A stretch of 14,981 nt of DNA, taken from assembly GCA_035627915.1 (NCBI GenBank), contig DASPKT010000080.1, positions 1 through 14,981 of the forward strand. The letters are read 5' to 3'. Of the stretch, positions 13,776 through 14,981 are shown one piece after another (the stretch's first letter is position 1; every line of letters starts with the position of its first letter). Made by a program: the position numbers and the translations under genes. The notes beneath the pieces are model-generated. The model was not told the origin of the DNA. It saw nothing but the letters and a program-made list of their open reading frames with translations, and searched no databases. This DNA comes from DASPKT01 sp035627915. GTDB taxonomy: Bacteria; Pseudomonadota; Alphaproteobacteria; Azospirillales; Azospirillaceae.

Positions 13776-14352
13776 GCGCCGCCGCACCCCCTCGGAGGAG
13801 GAGCTGCGGCTGTGGCGGGAGGCGATGCGGGACGCGCGCCCGCTCGGCCGCGGCCGCCGCCAGCCCAAGGCTGCCACCCCCGCGCCCGCACCGGAAGCGC
13901 CGCCGGCCGCGGCCGCGCCGGCCGTGCTTGCGCCCGCACCGCCGCCCGCCCTGCCGCCCGCCCTGCCGAGGCCGCCCCGGCCCGCCCTGCCGCCGCTGGT
14001 CGTCGGCGACAAGGCCGGGCTGGACCGCCGCACCGACGAGCGGCTGCGGCGCGGCCGGATGGAGATCGACGGGCGCCTCGACCTGCACGGCATGACCCAG
14101 GGGGAGGCGCACGACGCGCTCTCCGCCTACGTGGCCCGCGCCCACCGGGAGGGGCGGCGGGTGCTGCTGGTCATCACCGGCAAGGGCAAGGACGACTTGA
14201 CGGGCAACCGCGGAGTGCTTAGAAGCGCCGTCCCGCGCTGGCTGGCGGAGGCGCCCATGCGGCCCTACGTCCTGGCCGTCCGCCAGGCACAGCTCCACCA
14301 CGGGGGCGCCGGCGCGCTCTACGTCCTCCTGAAACGGAAGCGCGCGCCATGA
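13768..14352 (+). CDS. Smr-domain protein
   Basis: 194 residues from ATG 13768, overlapping lutC by 8 bp; GGAGAGG lies nine bases upstream. The N-terminal RRRTPSEEELRLWREAMRDARPL helix is typical of alphaproteobacterial Smr proteins. It is followed by a Pro/Ala-rich low-complexity linker (about 35-77) and a C-terminal Smr domain (about 100-190) with the LDLHGM motif (L104-D105-L106-H107-G108) and VITGKGK (135-141). The nearby PRWLAEAPMRPYVLAVRQAQLHHGGAGALYVLLKR matches the domain's end. Smr domains, also found at the C-terminus of MutS2, act as nucleic-acid-binding modules or endonucleases on branched DNA or on mRNA in collided ribosomes; which applies here is unknown. Its place in a lactate operon is not explained by function. 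Confidence 0.93.
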   Translation: MAERRRTPSEEELRLWREAMRDARPLGRGRRQPKAATPAPAPEAPPAAAAPAVLAPAPPPALPPALPRPPRPALPPLVVGDKAGLDRRTDERLRRGRMEIDGRLDLHGMTQGEAHDALSAYVARAHREGRRVLLVITGKGKDDLTGNRGVLRSAVPRWLAEAPMRPYVLAVRQAQLHHGGAGALYVLLKRKRAP

Positions 14353-14981
14353 CCTTCTGCGGCCTCGACTTCGGCACGTCCAACTCCACCATCGGCATCG
14401 CCGCCGGCAACCGGCTGGACCTGGCGCCGCTGGAGGACGGCCAGCCGACCCTGCCCAGCGCCATCTTCTTCGACTTCGAGCAGGCGACCGCCCCCCGCTT
14501 CGGCCGCGCCGCCATGGCCGCCTACGTGTCCGGCACCGAGGGGCGGCTGATGCGCTCCCTGAAGTCGGTGCTGGGCACCGGGCTGATCGACGAGGACACG
14601 CTGCTGCTGACCCGCCGCATCGGCTTCCGCGAGGTCATCGCGCTGGTGGTCCGCCACCTCAAGGCCAAGGCGGAAGCAGCGGCGGGCCGGCCCATCGACG
14701 CCGTCGTGCACGGCCGCCCCGTGCACTTCGTCGACGGCAACCCGGCCGCCGACGCCCGCGCCCAGGCGGCGCTGGAGGAGATCGCGCGCGGCTGCGGCTT
14801 CCGCCACGTCTCCTTCCAGTACGAGCCGATCGCCGCGGCGCTGCACTACGAGAGCCAGATCGCGGCGGAGGAGGTGGCGCTGATCGCCGACATCGGCGGC
14901 GGCACGTCGGACTTCTCCATCGTGCGCCTGTCGCCGGAGCGCGCCCGCCGGGCCGAGCGCGCCGACGACATCCTGGCCAAC
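14349..14981 (+). CDS. Hsp70 family protein, YegD-like (3' end outside window)
   Basis: The first 211 residues are visible; the frame stays open to the window end. The ATG at 14349 overlaps the Smr stop (ATGA). The actin-like ATPase signature GLDFGTSNS (5-13, phosphate 1) and ADIGGGTSD (180-188, phosphate 2, with D181) are intact, and FQYEPIAAALHYE is the Hsp70/YegD-specific connecting helix. YegD-like proteins are shorter than DnaK (about 420-450 residues) and lack a normal substrate-binding domain; their function is poorly known. FGTSNST rather than DnaK's LGTTNS supports YegD over DnaK. It is the fifth gene of the lut-smr transcription unit by overlap, so it should be co-translated with the Smr protein. 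Confidence 0.9.
   Translation, partial: MTFCGLDFGTSNSTIGIAAGNRLDLAPLEDGQPTLPSAIFFDFEQATAPRFGRAAMAAYVSGTEGRLMRSLKSVLGTGLIDEDTLLLTRRIGFREVIALVVRHLKAKAEAAAGRPIDAVVHGRPVHFVDGNPAADARAQAALEEIARGCGFRHVSFQYEPIAAALHYESQIAAEEVALIADIGGGTSDFSIVRLSPERARRAERADDILAN

Overview
The window is a GC-rich, densely packed chromosomal stretch from a proteobacterium. The alphaproteobacterial style of AccA, the tandem cold-shock-domain protein and the Smr protein, together with the very high G+C, suggest a Rhodospirillales/Azospirillaceae-type alphaproteobacterium. That placement is inference from protein style only. I see no tRNA, rRNA, CRISPR array, transposase or phage gene. Nearly all genes belong to well-known housekeeping or metabolic families.

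Layout. (1) 1-492 (+) is the 3' end of a bacterial alpha-2-macroglobulin gene. It converges on, and overlaps by 61 bp, a leftward pair: a CPA2-type cation/proton antiporter (3348-1954) followed by a polytopic GT-C-like membrane protein (1952-432). Upstream of these on the same strand is a tandem cold-shock-domain protein (3957-3430). (2) A divergent regulatory region (3958-4194) with a perfect TTGCCGG-N6-CCGGCAA palindrome separates the cold-shock gene from a rightward cluster: a long-chain acyl-CoA ligase (fadD), a ribokinase-family sugar kinase and a UMF1/Atg22-like MFS transporter (4195-8230). (3) The convergent gap 8231-8527 carries two different two-armed dispersed-repeat elements. (4) Leftward genes follow: accA (9481-8528), preceded by a two-gene YbjQ/UPF0145 operon (10674-9647) whose second member is membrane-anchored. 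(5) From a recognisable sigma70-type promoter near 10798-10826, a tightly overlapping rightward operon runs lutA-lutB-lutC-smr-hsp70 (10866 to beyond the window end). LutABC is the iron-sulfur L-lactate oxidation complex; a Smr-domain protein and a YegD-like Hsp70 are translationally chained behind it.

How the genes work together. FadD activates fatty acids for beta-oxidation, AccA contributes to malonyl-CoA synthesis, and LutABC feeds lactate carbon to pyruvate, so much of the window is carbon and acyl metabolism. I found no convincing undescribed multi-gene system. The items most worth a second look are the two repeat elements (one shows compensatory changes in its hairpin stems), the palindrome in front of fadD, the lut-smr-hsp70 chain and the membrane-anchored YbjQ paralogue.
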